A stretch of 38,803 nt of DNA from Aldersonia kunmingensis (GTDB lineage: Bacteria > Actinomycetota > Actinomycetes > Mycobacteriales > Mycobacteriaceae): positions 1-38,803 of the forward strand of contig NZ_LRRB01000317.1 in the NCBI RefSeq assembly GCF_001646865.1, in the 5' to 3' direction. Each line of letters begins with the position of its first letter. Position 1 is the stretch's first letter. Shown here in pieces: positions 22,336 to 30,019 of the stretch. The notes below the pieces were generated by a model. The model had not been told where the DNA came from and ran no database searches. It saw nothing but the letters and a program-made list of their open reading frames with translations. Both the position numbers and the translations under genes were made by a program.

Positions 22336-22352
22336 CGCGAAATCCTTCGAAG

Positions 22353-23048
22353 TCATGCGGCGGGCCAGGGTGACGGGTGCAGTGCGGTGTCCCAGAACAT
22401 CAGCTCATAGCGGCTGGCGATGACGAACGCGTCGAGCATCGCTGCCCGCTGCTCCTCGGTGGCGGCCTCGGCCGCGCGGTCGACCGCGGCGCAGGCGGCC
22501 GTGACCTCTTCCTGGAACTCGGGGCTGTCGTACGTCGCCACCCACTGGGCATACGGGTGGTTCGGGTCGGCGGCGAGCACGTCTTTGGCGCTCGACGCGA
22601 GCCGGCGTCCGACATCCGCGTAGATCCAGAAGCACGGCAGCACCGCGGCCGCGGCGACCGCGTACGGCTCGGTGGCCGCGGCGGCGATCAGGTACGACAC
22701 GTAGCCGAGGCACGCGGGGGAGTGGGTGACGGGATCGGCCGGCTCGGGCAAGGTGCCGCCGCTGAGCAGGTTCTGGTGCAGCGACAGTTCCACCGTGGCC
22801 GCAGTCGCGGCAGCCTTGGCCCAGAAGCCCGCGGTGGCCGGGTCCGGGCAGCGCGCGGCAAGCAGCGCGAGCGCCTTCGCATAGCCCTCGAGATAGAGCG
22901 CGTCCTGATCGATGTAGGTGCGGAAGACATCGAGCGGGAGCGTGCCGTCACCGAGCCGTCGAAGGAATTCGAGGTCGTCGATCGACTTGCGCAGCTGCTC
23001 GGTCTGCGCCCAGAGAAAATCGGTATACGTGTCCTGCGAAATATTCAC
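22353..23048 (-). CDS. tenA: Thiaminase II / aminopyrimidine aminohydrolase (TenA)
   Basis: 231 residues from the GTG at 23048; the open frame continues upstream through the TPP riboswitch but is not translated there. The four landmark sites of TenA are present: Asp in YIDQDALYL (47 or 49), Cys139 in VLPCFWIY, Tyr143, and Glu215 in SRYELMFWD. The enzyme hydrolyses aminopyrimidine breakdown products of thiamine to HMP for salvage. First gene of tenA-thiY-thiX-thiZ. Its SD is the conserved AGGGA of the riboswitch aptamer, so TPP binding should directly hide the ribosome site. Confidence 0.92.
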   Translation of the reverse strand: MNISQDTYTDFLWAQTEQLRKSIDDLEFLRRLGDGTLPLDVFRTYIDQDALYLEGYAKALALLAARCPDPATAGFWAKAAATAATVELSLHQNLLSGGTLPEPADPVTHSPACLGYVSYLIAAAATEPYAVAAAAVLPCFWIYADVGRRLASSAKDVLAADPNHPYAQWVATYDSPEFQEEVTAACAAVDRAAEAATEEQRAAMLDAFVIASRYELMFWDTALHPSPWPAA

Positions 23049-23049
23049 A

Positions 23050-23129
23050 TGACATCCCTTCGTCAGCATTACCTGCATCAGGTTCGCGGGTTTTATCTCA
23101 GCTCCGCACTCGCGGCGCACCCCGTGTCA
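23050..23129 (-). promoter_or_regulatory. TPP riboswitch (THI element)
   Basis: On the minus strand the aptamer runs from TGACA (23129-23125, P1) through the conserved CTGAGA (23101-23096), ACCTGAT (23083-23077) and AGGGA (23059-23055) to TGTCA (23054-23050), which pairs with the first segment. The GTG start of tenA is one base after P1. AGGGA doubles as the SD with 6-base spacing, so no extra expression platform is needed; control is by translation initiation. A TAGTGT near 23143-23138 could be the -10 just upstream. Confidence 0.92.
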
Positions 23130-23190
23130 GTGAGCCGACACTAGCAGCACCACTCGTCGGGGTTAGTGTCGGCAGGGAAGGGAGGCGGGT

Positions 23191-24771
23191 ATGGACGAGA
23201 CCGACACCGTTGTCGAACCGACCATCGACGCCGAGGGTCCGGTTGCCGAGACGAGCTATGGCCCCGTACGCGGCCTGCGCGAGGGAACGACCGCGGTCTG
23301 GCGCAGCATTCCCTACGCCGACTCGATCGCCGGGCCGAACCGGTTCCGGTCGCCGCGGCCGCCGCAGTCCTGGACCGATGTCCGGGACTGTTCGAAGTTC
23401 GGCGAGATCGCACCGCAGAGCCTGAACAACTTCGTGCCCATCGCCGGCGCGTTGCAGGAGGGCCCCGACTGCCTGTGGCTCAACGTTTTCTCACCTCGTC
23501 ACGACGACGCTCGGCCAGCGCGTCCGGTGATGGTGTGGATCCACGGCGGCGCGTACTGCCTGGGCACCGGTGCACAGTCGATCTACGACGGCCGCCATCT
23601 CGCCGAACTCGGCGATGTCGTGGTGGTGACGATCAACTACCGGCTCGGCGCGTTCGGCTTCGTCGACTTCTCGGCGCTTTCGACCGACGACGCCGTGTTC
23701 GAGAGCAACCTCGGCCTGCGTGATCAGGTTGCCGCGCTCGAATGGGTGCGCGACAACATCGCCTTCTTCGGCGGCGACCCCGACAAGGTGACGATCTTCG
23801 GCGAGTCCTCGGGCGGCGCGTCCGTGACGACGCTCCTCACCATCCCTGCCGCCGAGGGGTTGTTCCACCGGGCGATTGCGCAGAGCCCACCCGCGACATC
23901 GGTGTACGGCCCGGAGCGGGCGGAGAACGTCGCGAGCCTGTTCCTCGACCTACTCGGTCTCACGCCCCGGATGGCTGCCGATCTGTATTCGATGGACGTC
24001 CAGCGGATCTCCGAGGCGACCAACCGGTTGATCGACAAGATCGCCACCACGGTGCCCGGCACGCTCGCCATCGCGCCCGTGGTCGACGGCGAGTTCATCC
24101 CGCGCTATCCGGTGTCGGCCTATCGCAAGGGGCTCGCACACCGCGTCCCATTGATCATCGGCACCAACAAGGACGAGACCACGCTGTTCCGGCTGCTGCG
24201 TTCGACGCTGATCCCGGTCTCACCGAACACGGTGAATGAGATGCTGCGCCAGCTCGCAGCGGACCATCCCGACGAGCCGCCGGAGCAGCTCGCGCAGATC
24301 GTGGCGGCCTATCCACACCTCGGTAAGAACCGTGGGGCAATGGCGCTGGCGACGGATGCTGGATTCCGGATGCCGGCGCTGTGGATTGCGGAGGCGCACA
24401 GCAAGTTTGCGCCCACCTGGCTGTACCGGTTCGATTACGCGACCCCGATGCTCAAGGCGGCTCGGGTCGGTGCCGGACACGCGATGGAATTGCCCTACGT
24501 ATTCGGCAACTTCAACACCTTCGACCGCGACCCGACGTTCTGGCTCGGCGGCAGGAAGGCGGCGATGGATGTTGCCGGGCGCATTCAGCGGCGCTGGCTG
24601 GCGTTCGCCGCGCACGGAGTACCGGCAGCGATCGACGGCTCGAAACACTGGGCGCCGTACGACGAAGAGACGCGCGCGACGCTGTTGATCGATACGGCCG
24701 ACAAACTCGCGAACGACCCGGACAAGGAGCTGCGCGACGCCTGGGGCGACCGGGTGACGGCCTTCACGTAA
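23191..24771 (+). CDS. Type B carboxylesterase
   Basis: 526 residues, full family length, no signal peptide. ATG 23191 follows GGGAGGCGGGT. The nucleophile elbow is GESSGG with Ser206, the oxyanion hole HGGAY (118-122), and the C-terminal His sits in GAGHAMELPYVF; the acid Glu is expected near NKDETT. These are alpha/beta-hydrolases of the carboxylesterase/cholinesterase family that hydrolyse aliphatic and aromatic esters, including xenobiotics. The gene is divergent from tenA with 142 bases between start codons, holding the riboswitch leader on one side. It is followed by a block of palindromic tandem repeats. Confidence 0.93.
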   Translation: MDETDTVVEPTIDAEGPVAETSYGPVRGLREGTTAVWRSIPYADSIAGPNRFRSPRPPQSWTDVRDCSKFGEIAPQSLNNFVPIAGALQEGPDCLWLNVFSPRHDDARPARPVMVWIHGGAYCLGTGAQSIYDGRHLAELGDVVVVTINYRLGAFGFVDFSALSTDDAVFESNLGLRDQVAALEWVRDNIAFFGGDPDKVTIFGESSGGASVTTLLTIPAAEGLFHRAIAQSPPATSVYGPERAENVASLFLDLLGLTPRMAADLYSMDVQRISEATNRLIDKIATTVPGTLAIAPVVDGEFIPRYPVSAYRKGLAHRVPLIIGTNKDETTLFRLLRSTLIPVSPNTVNEMLRQLAADHPDEPPEQLAQIVAAYPHLGKNRGAMALATDAGFRMPALWIAEAHSKFAPTWLYRFDYATPMLKAARVGAGHAMELPYVFGNFNTFDRDPTFWLGGRKAAMDVAGRIQRRWLAFAAHGVPAAIDGSKHWAPYDEETRATLLIDTADKLANDPDKELRDAWGDRVTAFT

Positions 24772-24794
24772 CCGCGTTCAGGCGAGCAAAACTT

Positions 24795-24826
24795 GTTCGT
24801 GTGGGCGAAACTTTGCCCACACGAAC
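24795..24826 (+). terminator. Hairpin after the carboxylesterase gene
   Basis: GTTCGTGTGGGC and GCCCACACGAAC form a perfect 12-bp stem with loop GAAACTTT, 23 bases after the stop codon. It lacks a clear U-run, so termination efficiency is uncertain. It is part of the first tandem repeat unit. Confidence 0.6.
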
Positions 24827-25017
24827 ACAATTCGCCCCCGTTTCGCGTCGCTTCGCGGGTGCAAAGTATGCGTTTGGGTGCGAATTTTCGGCCCCGTCTA
24901 CACAAATCGCACCCGTTTGGCCAGGCTTCCCGGGTGCGAATTGTGTTCGTGGGGGCGAAACATTGCCCCCGTATACAAGTTTTGCAATCGTTGGCCTCGC
25001 TTCCCGGGTGCAAAACT

Positions 25018-25051
25018 TCGCCCCCGTCAGCCGGTCGGCGAACGGGGGCGA
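25018..25051. terminator. Bidirectional hairpin at the end of the repeat block
   Basis: TCGCCCCCGT (25018-25027) pairs perfectly with ACGGGGGCGA (25042-25051) over a 14-base loop. It lies 14 bases after the stop of the GNAT gene on the minus strand, the expected place for its terminator. Confidence 0.6.
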
Positions 25052-25064
25052 GTGGGGGTTTGCG

Positions 25065-25343
25065 CTAGGCGACGAGGTCGGCGAACTCGCGGTTCTTGGC
25101 GATGTATTCGTCGACGTACCAGCAACTGGCCCGGACCTTGAAGCCTGCCTGGCGGGTATCGGCCAGTGCGTGCCCGACGACCTGCGCAGCGACGCCGTGC
25201 CCGCGGTACTGCGGCAGCGTCAGGGTGTGGTTGAAGTCGCGCACCCCCGCATTCTCCGCGTACTCGGCATACCCAGCCAGTTCACCGTCGAGAAAGAGGT
25301 CGTAGCGGCTCTTCGCTTCGTTGTGTTCGATCCTGGTTGCCAT
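25065..25343 (-). CDS. Small GNAT-fold N-acetyltransferase-like protein (YjdJ/Gcn5-related type)
   Basis: 92 residues from ATG 25343. It shows the short single-domain pattern of PF14542: YDLFLDGELAGYAEY, NHTLTLPQYRGHGVAAQVVGHAL (the acetyl-CoA loop RGHGVA is clear), then ASCWYVDEYI. This family is far shorter than normal GNATs and consists of the acetyl-CoA-binding half only; the human homologue is NATD1. Substrate unknown. The gene lies 57 bases upstream (in its own reading direction, downstream) of the GlcD-like oxidase gene, which is transcribed in the same direction. Confidence 0.85.
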   Translation of the reverse strand: MATRIEHNEAKSRYDLFLDGELAGYAEYAENAGVRDFNHTLTLPQYRGHGVAAQVVGHALADTRQAGFKVRASCWYVDEYIAKNREFADLVA

Positions 25344-25399
25344 GACGGCTGCAACGACACGGGCGGAGGGATTGTTCCCCAGCCGAACTATCCCGCAGG

Positions 25400-26758
25400 T
25401 CAGAGCATTGCACCGGGGTTGAGGATGCCCTGTGGGTCCAGGGCCTCCTTGATCCGCCGGGTCAGCTCCATGACGTCCGGGCCGAGGTAGTCCGGCAGCC
25501 ACGCCTTCTTCAGCCTGCCCACGCCATGCTCGCCGGTGATGGTGCCGCCGAGCCCGATCGCGAGGCTCATGATCTCGCCGAACGCGAGGTGGGCGCGCTC
25601 GGTCATCGCGACGTCGTCGGGGTTGTAGACGATCAGCGGGTGGGTGTTGCCGTCACCGGCATGCGCGATAACCGACACCATCACGTCGCGTTCCGCAGCG
25701 ATGTCCGCGATGCCGCGCACAAGTTCGGCCAGCTTGGGCACCGGCACACCGACATCCTCGAGTAGCAGGCTGCCCTTGCGCTCCACCGCCGGGATTGCGA
25801 ATCGCCTTGCCGCGCAGAATGCTTCGCCCTCCTCGGGATCATCGGTGTGGAAGACCTCGATGGCGTTGTGCTCGCGGCACGCCTGCGCCATCGTCTCGGC
25901 CTCCTGCGCCGCGTACGGGCCCGGCGCATCGGAGCGGGCGACCACAAGGGCCTCGGCGTCGCGATCGAGGCCCATCTTCAGTTCGTCCTCGACGGCGTTG
26001 ATCGCGACTTTGTCCATGAACTCGAGCATCGATGGCCGCAGCAGGCGGGTGATCGCGAGGATCGCGGCCGCAGACTCCTCCAGCGTCGCGAAGGTCGCGA
26101 CCACAGTGGTCTGCTTCGGTTGCGCGGGGATGAGCCGCAGCGTGATCTCCGTGATGACGCCGAGCGTGCCCTCGCTGCCCACGAACAGCTTGGTCAACGA
26201 CAGTCCCGCGGAATCCTTCAGCCGCGGACCGCCGAGGTGTACCGCGGTGCCATCCGCGAGCACCACCTGCATGCCGAGCACGTAATCGGTGGTGACGCCG
26301 TACTTCACGCAGCACAGCCCACCGGCGTTGGTGGCGGTGTTGCCGCCGATCGAACAGATTTCGAACGATGACGGGTCCGGCGGGTACCACAGTCCGTGCT
26401 CGGCGACGGCGCGCTTCACCTCGGCGTTGAACAGTCCCGGCCCGACTACTGCCGTGCGGGTCACTGGGTCGACGGTGATGTCGCGCATCCGCTCGGTGCT
26501 CAGCACAATGCCGCCGTCCACGGCGGTCGCCCCGCCGGACAGACCCGACCCCGCGCCGCGCGGTACGACAGGGACACCGTTCGCGCTGGCCCAGCGCAGC
26601 ACGTTTTGGACATCGGCCGTGCTCGTGGCGCGCACCACCGCAAGCGGTTTGCCGGCGTTGGGATCGCGGGCCCAGTCCTGGCGGTAACCCTCGGTGACCT
26701 CCGGATCGGTCAGCACCGACCCGTCGGGGAGTTGCGCGATCAGCTCGGTGAGGCTCAC
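25400..26758 (-). CDS. FAD-linked oxidase, glycolate/D-lactate dehydrogenase type (GlcD-like)
   Basis: 452 residues from GTG 26758 (a TTG at 26791 would add 11 residues; neither has an SD). FAD-binding PCMH domain over about 35-215 with PRGAGSGLSGG (67-77) and SIGGNTATNAGG, followed by the FAD-linked oxidase C-terminal domain with HAGDGNTHP and GEHGVGR. These enzymes oxidise 2-hydroxy acids (glycolate, D-lactate, D-2-hydroxyglutarate) and pass electrons to quinone or another acceptor. The substrate cannot be decided. No GlcE/GlcF partner is nearby, which favours the single-subunit D-lactate/D-2-hydroxyglutarate type. Confidence 0.92.
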   Translation of the reverse strand: MSLTELIAQLPDGSVLTDPEVTEGYRQDWARDPNAGKPLAVVRATSTADVQNVLRWASANGVPVVPRGAGSGLSGGATAVDGGIVLSTERMRDITVDPVTRTAVVGPGLFNAEVKRAVAEHGLWYPPDPSSFEICSIGGNTATNAGGLCCVKYGVTTDYVLGMQVVLADGTAVHLGGPRLKDSAGLSLTKLFVGSEGTLGVITEITLRLIPAQPKQTTVVATFATLEESAAAILAITRLLRPSMLEFMDKVAINAVEDELKMGLDRDAEALVVARSDAPGPYAAQEAETMAQACREHNAIEVFHTDDPEEGEAFCAARRFAIPAVERKGSLLLEDVGVPVPKLAELVRGIADIAAERDVMVSVIAHAGDGNTHPLIVYNPDDVAMTERAHLAFGEIMSLAIGLGGTITGEHGVGRLKKAWLPDYLGPDVMELTRRIKEALDPQGILNPGAML

Positions 26759-26844
26759 GAAAGCCACGTTACGCGGCGAAAGAAGGCCCAATCGGGGAAG
26801 TTGCGGGCGGTTTGGTGGCCGGTCACAATCTTCACTCGCGAAAC

Positions 26845-26858
26845 ATCCGTTACCGGAT
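26845..26858. promoter_or_regulatory. Short palindrome in a divergent promoter region
   Basis: ATCCG-TTAC-CGGAT, 5-bp arms, in the 201-base gap between the oxidase gene (minus) and the orphan gene at 26960 (plus). It could be an operator for either gene. The evidence is only the symmetry and the position. Confidence 0.25.
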
Positions 26859-26959
26859 CGTTGGCGGTGTGAGGCCGGAATTTGCCCGCCAACTGGTTAC
26901 GTGTGCGCCACTGTCGAGACATGCCGGTCACGGGGTGGCCGGGAGTCGAGGAGGCCAGC

Positions 26960-27265
26960 ATGACTTCGGACGATCGCAGTGATGTTGCAGTGGCGATGTT
27001 CGGTGGCGAATGCCATGACGGCGGACTCGATTACGAGACGATCGAGGCGCTGCATCGCGGTGAAATCGATGACTGGCTGCGGGCTCTCAGGGAGAGCGGG
27101 CGGGTCGGCGACGACGACCTGCGTGAGATCGCGCGGGAGTGGCGGATGAATCCGCGCACCCTCCTCGACATCCTCCTCACCGAAGCCGACGAGATGACCC
27201 TGCGGCGCTGCCGCACCTCGTGGGCCGTGCTGGACCGGCTCGCACCGCTCTCCCAAATTGGCTGA
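26960..27265 (+). CDS. Small acidic protein of unknown function
   Basis: 101 residues. ATG 26960 has GAGGAGG with a 5-base spacer, so the start is clear; the longer open frame upstream is ignored. It is Asp/Glu/Arg-rich, with the central part (DETIEALHRGEIDDWLRALRE and DDDLREIAREW) strongly helical; no signal peptide, membrane helix or metal motif. Not recognised. It is convergent with the peptidase E-like gene (6 bases between stops). Confidence 0.7.
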   Translation: MTSDDRSDVAVAMFGGECHDGGLDYETIEALHRGEIDDWLRALRESGRVGDDDLREIAREWRMNPRTLLDILLTEADEMTLRRCRTSWAVLDRLAPLSQIG

Positions 27266-27271
27266 GCCCCT

Positions 27272-27898
27272 TCAGAGCAGCTCGGGTTCGCCGCCGTCGA
27301 CCAGCACTACCTGCTCGTCGGTGAGCGCCCAGTGCGCGACGCCCTGCTCGCGATAGCGCACGGCCTGCGCCGTGGCATCGGGATCCGAATCATAGTGCGG
27401 CACAATCGCTTGCGACACGAGGCCTAGTCCGGTCCAGATCGGCGCGATGCCGCAGGTCGGCTCGACCTCCGCGGGATCGTCGACCGTGTCGAGCCCCGCC
27501 AGTGACGGGGTCAATACGCACGCACCCGCGCTGTAACCCGCATAGACGATCGCATCCTCGGAAAGCATTTGCGCGAGAACATGATCACCGCCGCTGCGGG
27601 CCAGTTGGGCGCGCAGCACAAAGGTGTTACCGCCGCGCACCCAGAGGAAGCCGGCATCGGTGAGTGCCTCGCGCAGGGCGTCCGGCGCGCCGATGAAGTC
27701 GCGCAGATCCACCTCGCATGCGTCGAAACCCAACTTGCGCAGCGGAACCAGGTCGCTGGTCAGTGCGGAGCTGCGCGCGGCGTCGCCCCAAGCGTCGCAC
27801 GCGTTCGCGATCACGGCCACCCGTTTGTGCTCACCAACCATGTCAAGCAACCGTTGCTGGTGCGCGCCGAACCGGTAGCTCGCCAGAAATAGCCGCAC
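27272..27898 (-). CDS. Peptidase S51 family protein (peptidase E-like)
   Basis: 208 residues. The nucleophile Ser123 lies in GYSAGA (121-126), the oxyanion/substrate loop GGNTF (89-93), and the later VPHYDSD segment contains the expected His. It is a glutamine-amidotransferase-like fold. Typical peptidase E cuts Asp-X dipeptides in the cytoplasm; some relatives are cyanophycinases. Length and motifs fit the Asp-dipeptidase type, but no substrate evidence exists. Followed after a short gap by nothing else on its strand; it lies 6 bases downstream of the mycothiol-dependent enzyme gene in the same direction and may be co-transcribed. Confidence 0.88.
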   Translation of the reverse strand: MRLFLASYRFGAHQQRLLDMVGEHKRVAVIANACDAWGDAARSSALTSDLVPLRKLGFDACEVDLRDFIGAPDALREALTDAGFLWVRGGNTFVLRAQLARSGGDHVLAQMLSEDAIVYAGYSAGACVLTPSLAGLDTVDDPAEVEPTCGIAPIWTGLGLVSQAIVPHYDSDPDATAQAVRYREQGVAHWALTDEQVVLVDGGEPELL

Positions 27899-27904
27899 GC
27901 GAGA

Positions 27905-28726
27905 TCAGATGGTGAAGGCGAGTTTCCGCGCGATCTGCTCGGCCAGCGCGGTGTCACCGCCGAACTCGATCTCGCCGGCATGCTGGTCGTAGATCGCGCG
28001 ACCGCCGACCAGCCGGACGAACATCCGCGAGTCCAATGTCAGTGTGGCGGTGGCGGGTCCGTCGAGAGCGTCGACCTTCTTGGCGCGACCGTCGACGGCG
28101 ACATGGATGACCTGTGCCAGCGGTCCGGTCAGTTCGATCGTCACGCGGGAACCGTCGGGTGCCTTGCCGAGCTTGCCGACGATGAAGCCGATCGCGCCGC
28201 TGATCTCGGGGAACGCGAGCTGCGCGCGTTCGTCGCCCTCCTCGCCGGGGGACTTCAGGCCGTCACGAATGTCGAGTTCGTGCATCCAGCAGTCGAACAG
28301 CCGGATTCGCATGAAGTGCCCGTACGTGGTCTGCCCGACGGGCGACCAGGAGGGCGCATTCCACTCCTCGTCCGTCAGATCCGTGAGGATCCGGCGACGC
28401 TGGCCGGTGACATCGCGGAATCGGTCGATCATCTGCTCGGCAGAGTAGCTACGCAGCCCTTCGACCCACAGCTCGTTGAAGCTGCCGATCTCGTTGCGCA
28501 CGTACGAGGCCGGTGTTTCCAGGGCGGCCAGCGGCGGATCGATCCCGAGCAGCATCGATTCCGTGCCGATGATGTGCGAGATCACGTCGTGCACGGTCCA
28601 GCCCGGGAGTGGTGTCGGCGCGCGCCAGCCCTGGATATCGAGCCCGCTGATGAGAGCGTCCGTGACATCCCACTGCGCAAGCAGCGCGCTCGTGACGCGG
28701 TTCTGGTCGATCGTCGGCGCGGTCAT
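27905..28726 (-). CDS. Mycothiol-dependent maleylpyruvate isomerase-type protein (DinB fold)
   Basis: 273 residues from ATG 28726. The N-terminal half is a DinB-like four-helix domain; metal ligands His51 (DVISHIIG), Asp145 or Glu150 and His149 (FDCWMHELDIR) are visible. The C-terminal about 90 residues form the MDMPI-C beta domain. In the family, mycothiol is used as cofactor or substrate for isomerisation or detoxification; only a few members are characterised. The gene supports the assignment of the organism to mycothiol-producing actinobacteria. The downstream neighbour in the same direction is the peptidase S51 gene; upstream lies the DsbA-like gene after a 32-base gap. Confidence 0.88.
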   Translation of the reverse strand: MTAPTIDQNRVTSALLAQWDVTDALISGLDIQGWRAPTPLPGWTVHDVISHIIGTESMLLGIDPPLAALETPASYVRNEIGSFNELWVEGLRSYSAEQMIDRFRDVTGQRRRILTDLTDEEWNAPSWSPVGQTTYGHFMRIRLFDCWMHELDIRDGLKSPGEEGDERAQLAFPEISGAIGFIVGKLGKAPDGSRVTIELTGPLAQVIHVAVDGRAKKVDALDGPATATLTLDSRMFVRLVGGRAIYDQHAGEIEFGGDTALAEQIARKLAFTI

Positions 28727-28758
28727 GGGGTCACTGTAGACCCGCCGTCCGGGGCTCC

Positions 28759-29523
28759 CTAGCCCCTTTGGGCAGGTTCTTCGCCGGTCGCCGACCCATG
28801 CGGTGGCGTGGGCGTAAACGCCCCCACACCGGACAGATCGATGACCCGGCCGCGGTCGATGCTCACCCAGTCCCGGCCAGAGACGTACGGCTTCAACGCG
28901 GTGGCGATATCGGTGACCTCGCGCTCGCCCTTGGGGCGCTGGATCTCGTAGACGTTGGGGAATTCGAGCAGGCCGACGACCACATCCCACAACCGTTCGG
29001 CGCGCTCACCGGCGGGCGGGTTGACGAGGACCGGGCCGAAGAACTTCTGCCCATCGGGAAAGAACAGTGTCGGTACGCCGAAACCGCCGCTCTCGACCAC
29101 GCGTCGATGGTCGGCGAGCACGTCGTCGTGAGTGGTCGGGTCCGCGAGCGCGTCATCGAGGAGCGTGTCGCTGACGCCGAGGTGGTCGAGCAGCACCCGC
29201 GCGACCTCGGGATCGTGGGGTTTTCCGCCCTGAAGGTGCAACTCCGTGCCGATCAGGGCGTACCACCGGTCGAGCAGCGCCATATCGGTGCGGCGCAGCA
29301 GGGCGCCGATGCGCATCAATGACCAGCCGTAGGACCATTCGCGTTCCCACGGGTGCTTCTTCCCGTCGACGCGATTGATCTCCTCGAGGCTGAAGAATCG
29401 CCAGTTGATCTCCAGCCCGGTTCGGGCGCGTACCTCGCGGATCCAGACCGAGGCGTGAAACGCGAACGGGCACATGGGGTCGAAATGGAAGTCGACCGTG
29501 GCAGGTGCGGCAGGCGAGTTCAT
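28759..29523 (-). CDS. DsbA-family oxidoreductase, Rv2466c-like
   Basis: 254 residues. The N-terminal motif is [15 protein letters not shown], a thioredoxin-fold opening with a single Cys in CPFA, and the protein continues with [21 protein letters not shown] (cis-Pro region) and a C-terminal helix as in mycothiol-dependent nitroreductase Rv2466c. Having no second Cys in the motif it should use mycothiol to complete the redox cycle. It is cytoplasmic. The ATG is one base after the HIT gene stop, so both are translated together. Confidence 0.85.
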   Translation of the reverse strand: MNSPAAPATVDFHFDPMCPFAFHASVWIREVRARTGLEINWRFFSLEEINRVDGKKHPWEREWSYGWSLMRIGALLRRTDMALLDRWYALIGTELHLQGGKPHDPEVARVLLDHLGVSDTLLDDALADPTTHDDVLADHRRVVESGGFGVPTLFFPDGQKFFGPVLVNPPAGERAERLWDVVVGLLEFPNVYEIQRPKGEREVTDIATALKPYVSGRDWVSIDRGRVIDLSGVGAFTPTPPHGSATGEEPAQRG

Positions 29524-29524
29524 C

Positions 29525-29962
29525 TCAGCTGCCCTCGCTTTCGAATTTTCTCAATCCCGTGCGGATGGCCGCCGCGGTTGCCTCCGCGTCTTTGCTCCGG
29601 CGCAGCACCAGGCCGGTGGCGAAGCGCAGTTTGTCGCCATGCTGGCGCGGAACCACATGCAGGTGCACATGTCCCACGGTCTGGAATGCCGCGGTGCCGT
29701 CGTTGAGGGCCAGGTTCGCCCCGTCCGCTGCGAGATCGCTGCGGCGCATGGCGAGAGCGAGATGGTGGCCGAGGCGGAACAACCGGGCGCCCGCATCCCG
29801 ATCGAGATCCTCGAGCTCCGTCGAATGCTGCTTCGGGATCACGAGTGTGTGACCGCGCGTAATTGGGCGAATGTCGAGGAACGCCAGGAAGTCGTCGTCC
29901 TCGTACACTCTGGTAGCCGGAGCTTCGCCGCGCACGATCTGACAGAAGATGCATGAGCTCAC
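29525..29962 (-). CDS. HIT-family nucleotide hydrolase
   Basis: 145 residues from GTG 29962, with the zinc Cys pair at the start (SSCIFCQIV) and the catalytic triad HVHLH-VVP (His98, 100, 102). Members cleave AMP from adenylylated amines or dinucleotides (Hint-like) or hydrolyse AP3A/AP4A. It is the first gene of a probable pair with the DsbA-like gene. No SD is seen, so the transcript may be leaderless; the DAG-kinase gene starts divergently 57 bases away. Confidence 0.93.
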   Translation of the reverse strand: MSSCIFCQIVRGEAPATRVYEDDDFLAFLDIRPITRGHTLVIPKQHSTELEDLDRDAGARLFRLGHHLALAMRRSDLAADGANLALNDGTAAFQTVGHVHLHVVPRQHGDKLRFATGLVLRRSKDAEATAAAIRTGLRKFESEGS

Positions 29963-30019
29963 GGGGTAACCCTAGGCGCGGCGACGACGCCACGGAACAG
30001 TGCAAGAGAGGAGTCGCCT

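Larger units (their letters stand above)
24782..25051. repeat. About 3.5 imperfect tandem repeats of ~75 bp with strong hairpins
   Basis: Units start near 24782, 24857, 24932 and 25006 with GGGTGC(A/G)AA-like sequence (GCGAGCAAAA in the first) and carry inverted segments such as GTTCGTGTGGGC...GCCCACACGAAC (24795-24826, 12-bp stem). The last, partial unit forms TCGCCCCCGT/ACGGGGGCGA (25018-25051). Open frames through the block are repetitive and Cys-rich on the minus strand and not credible as genes. The block fills the space between two convergent genes and probably contains their terminators. Confidence 0.8.

Noticed and set aside
23049-23120. N-terminal extension of TenA.
   Set aside because: This stretch is the TPP aptamer; the GTG at 23048 has the aptamer-embedded SD at the right distance.
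24585-25013. 142-residue Cys-rich minus-strand frame through the tandem repeats.
   Set aside because: Its apparent protein repeats simply reflect the DNA repeats, it runs antisense into the carboxylesterase gene, and no ribosome site is seen.
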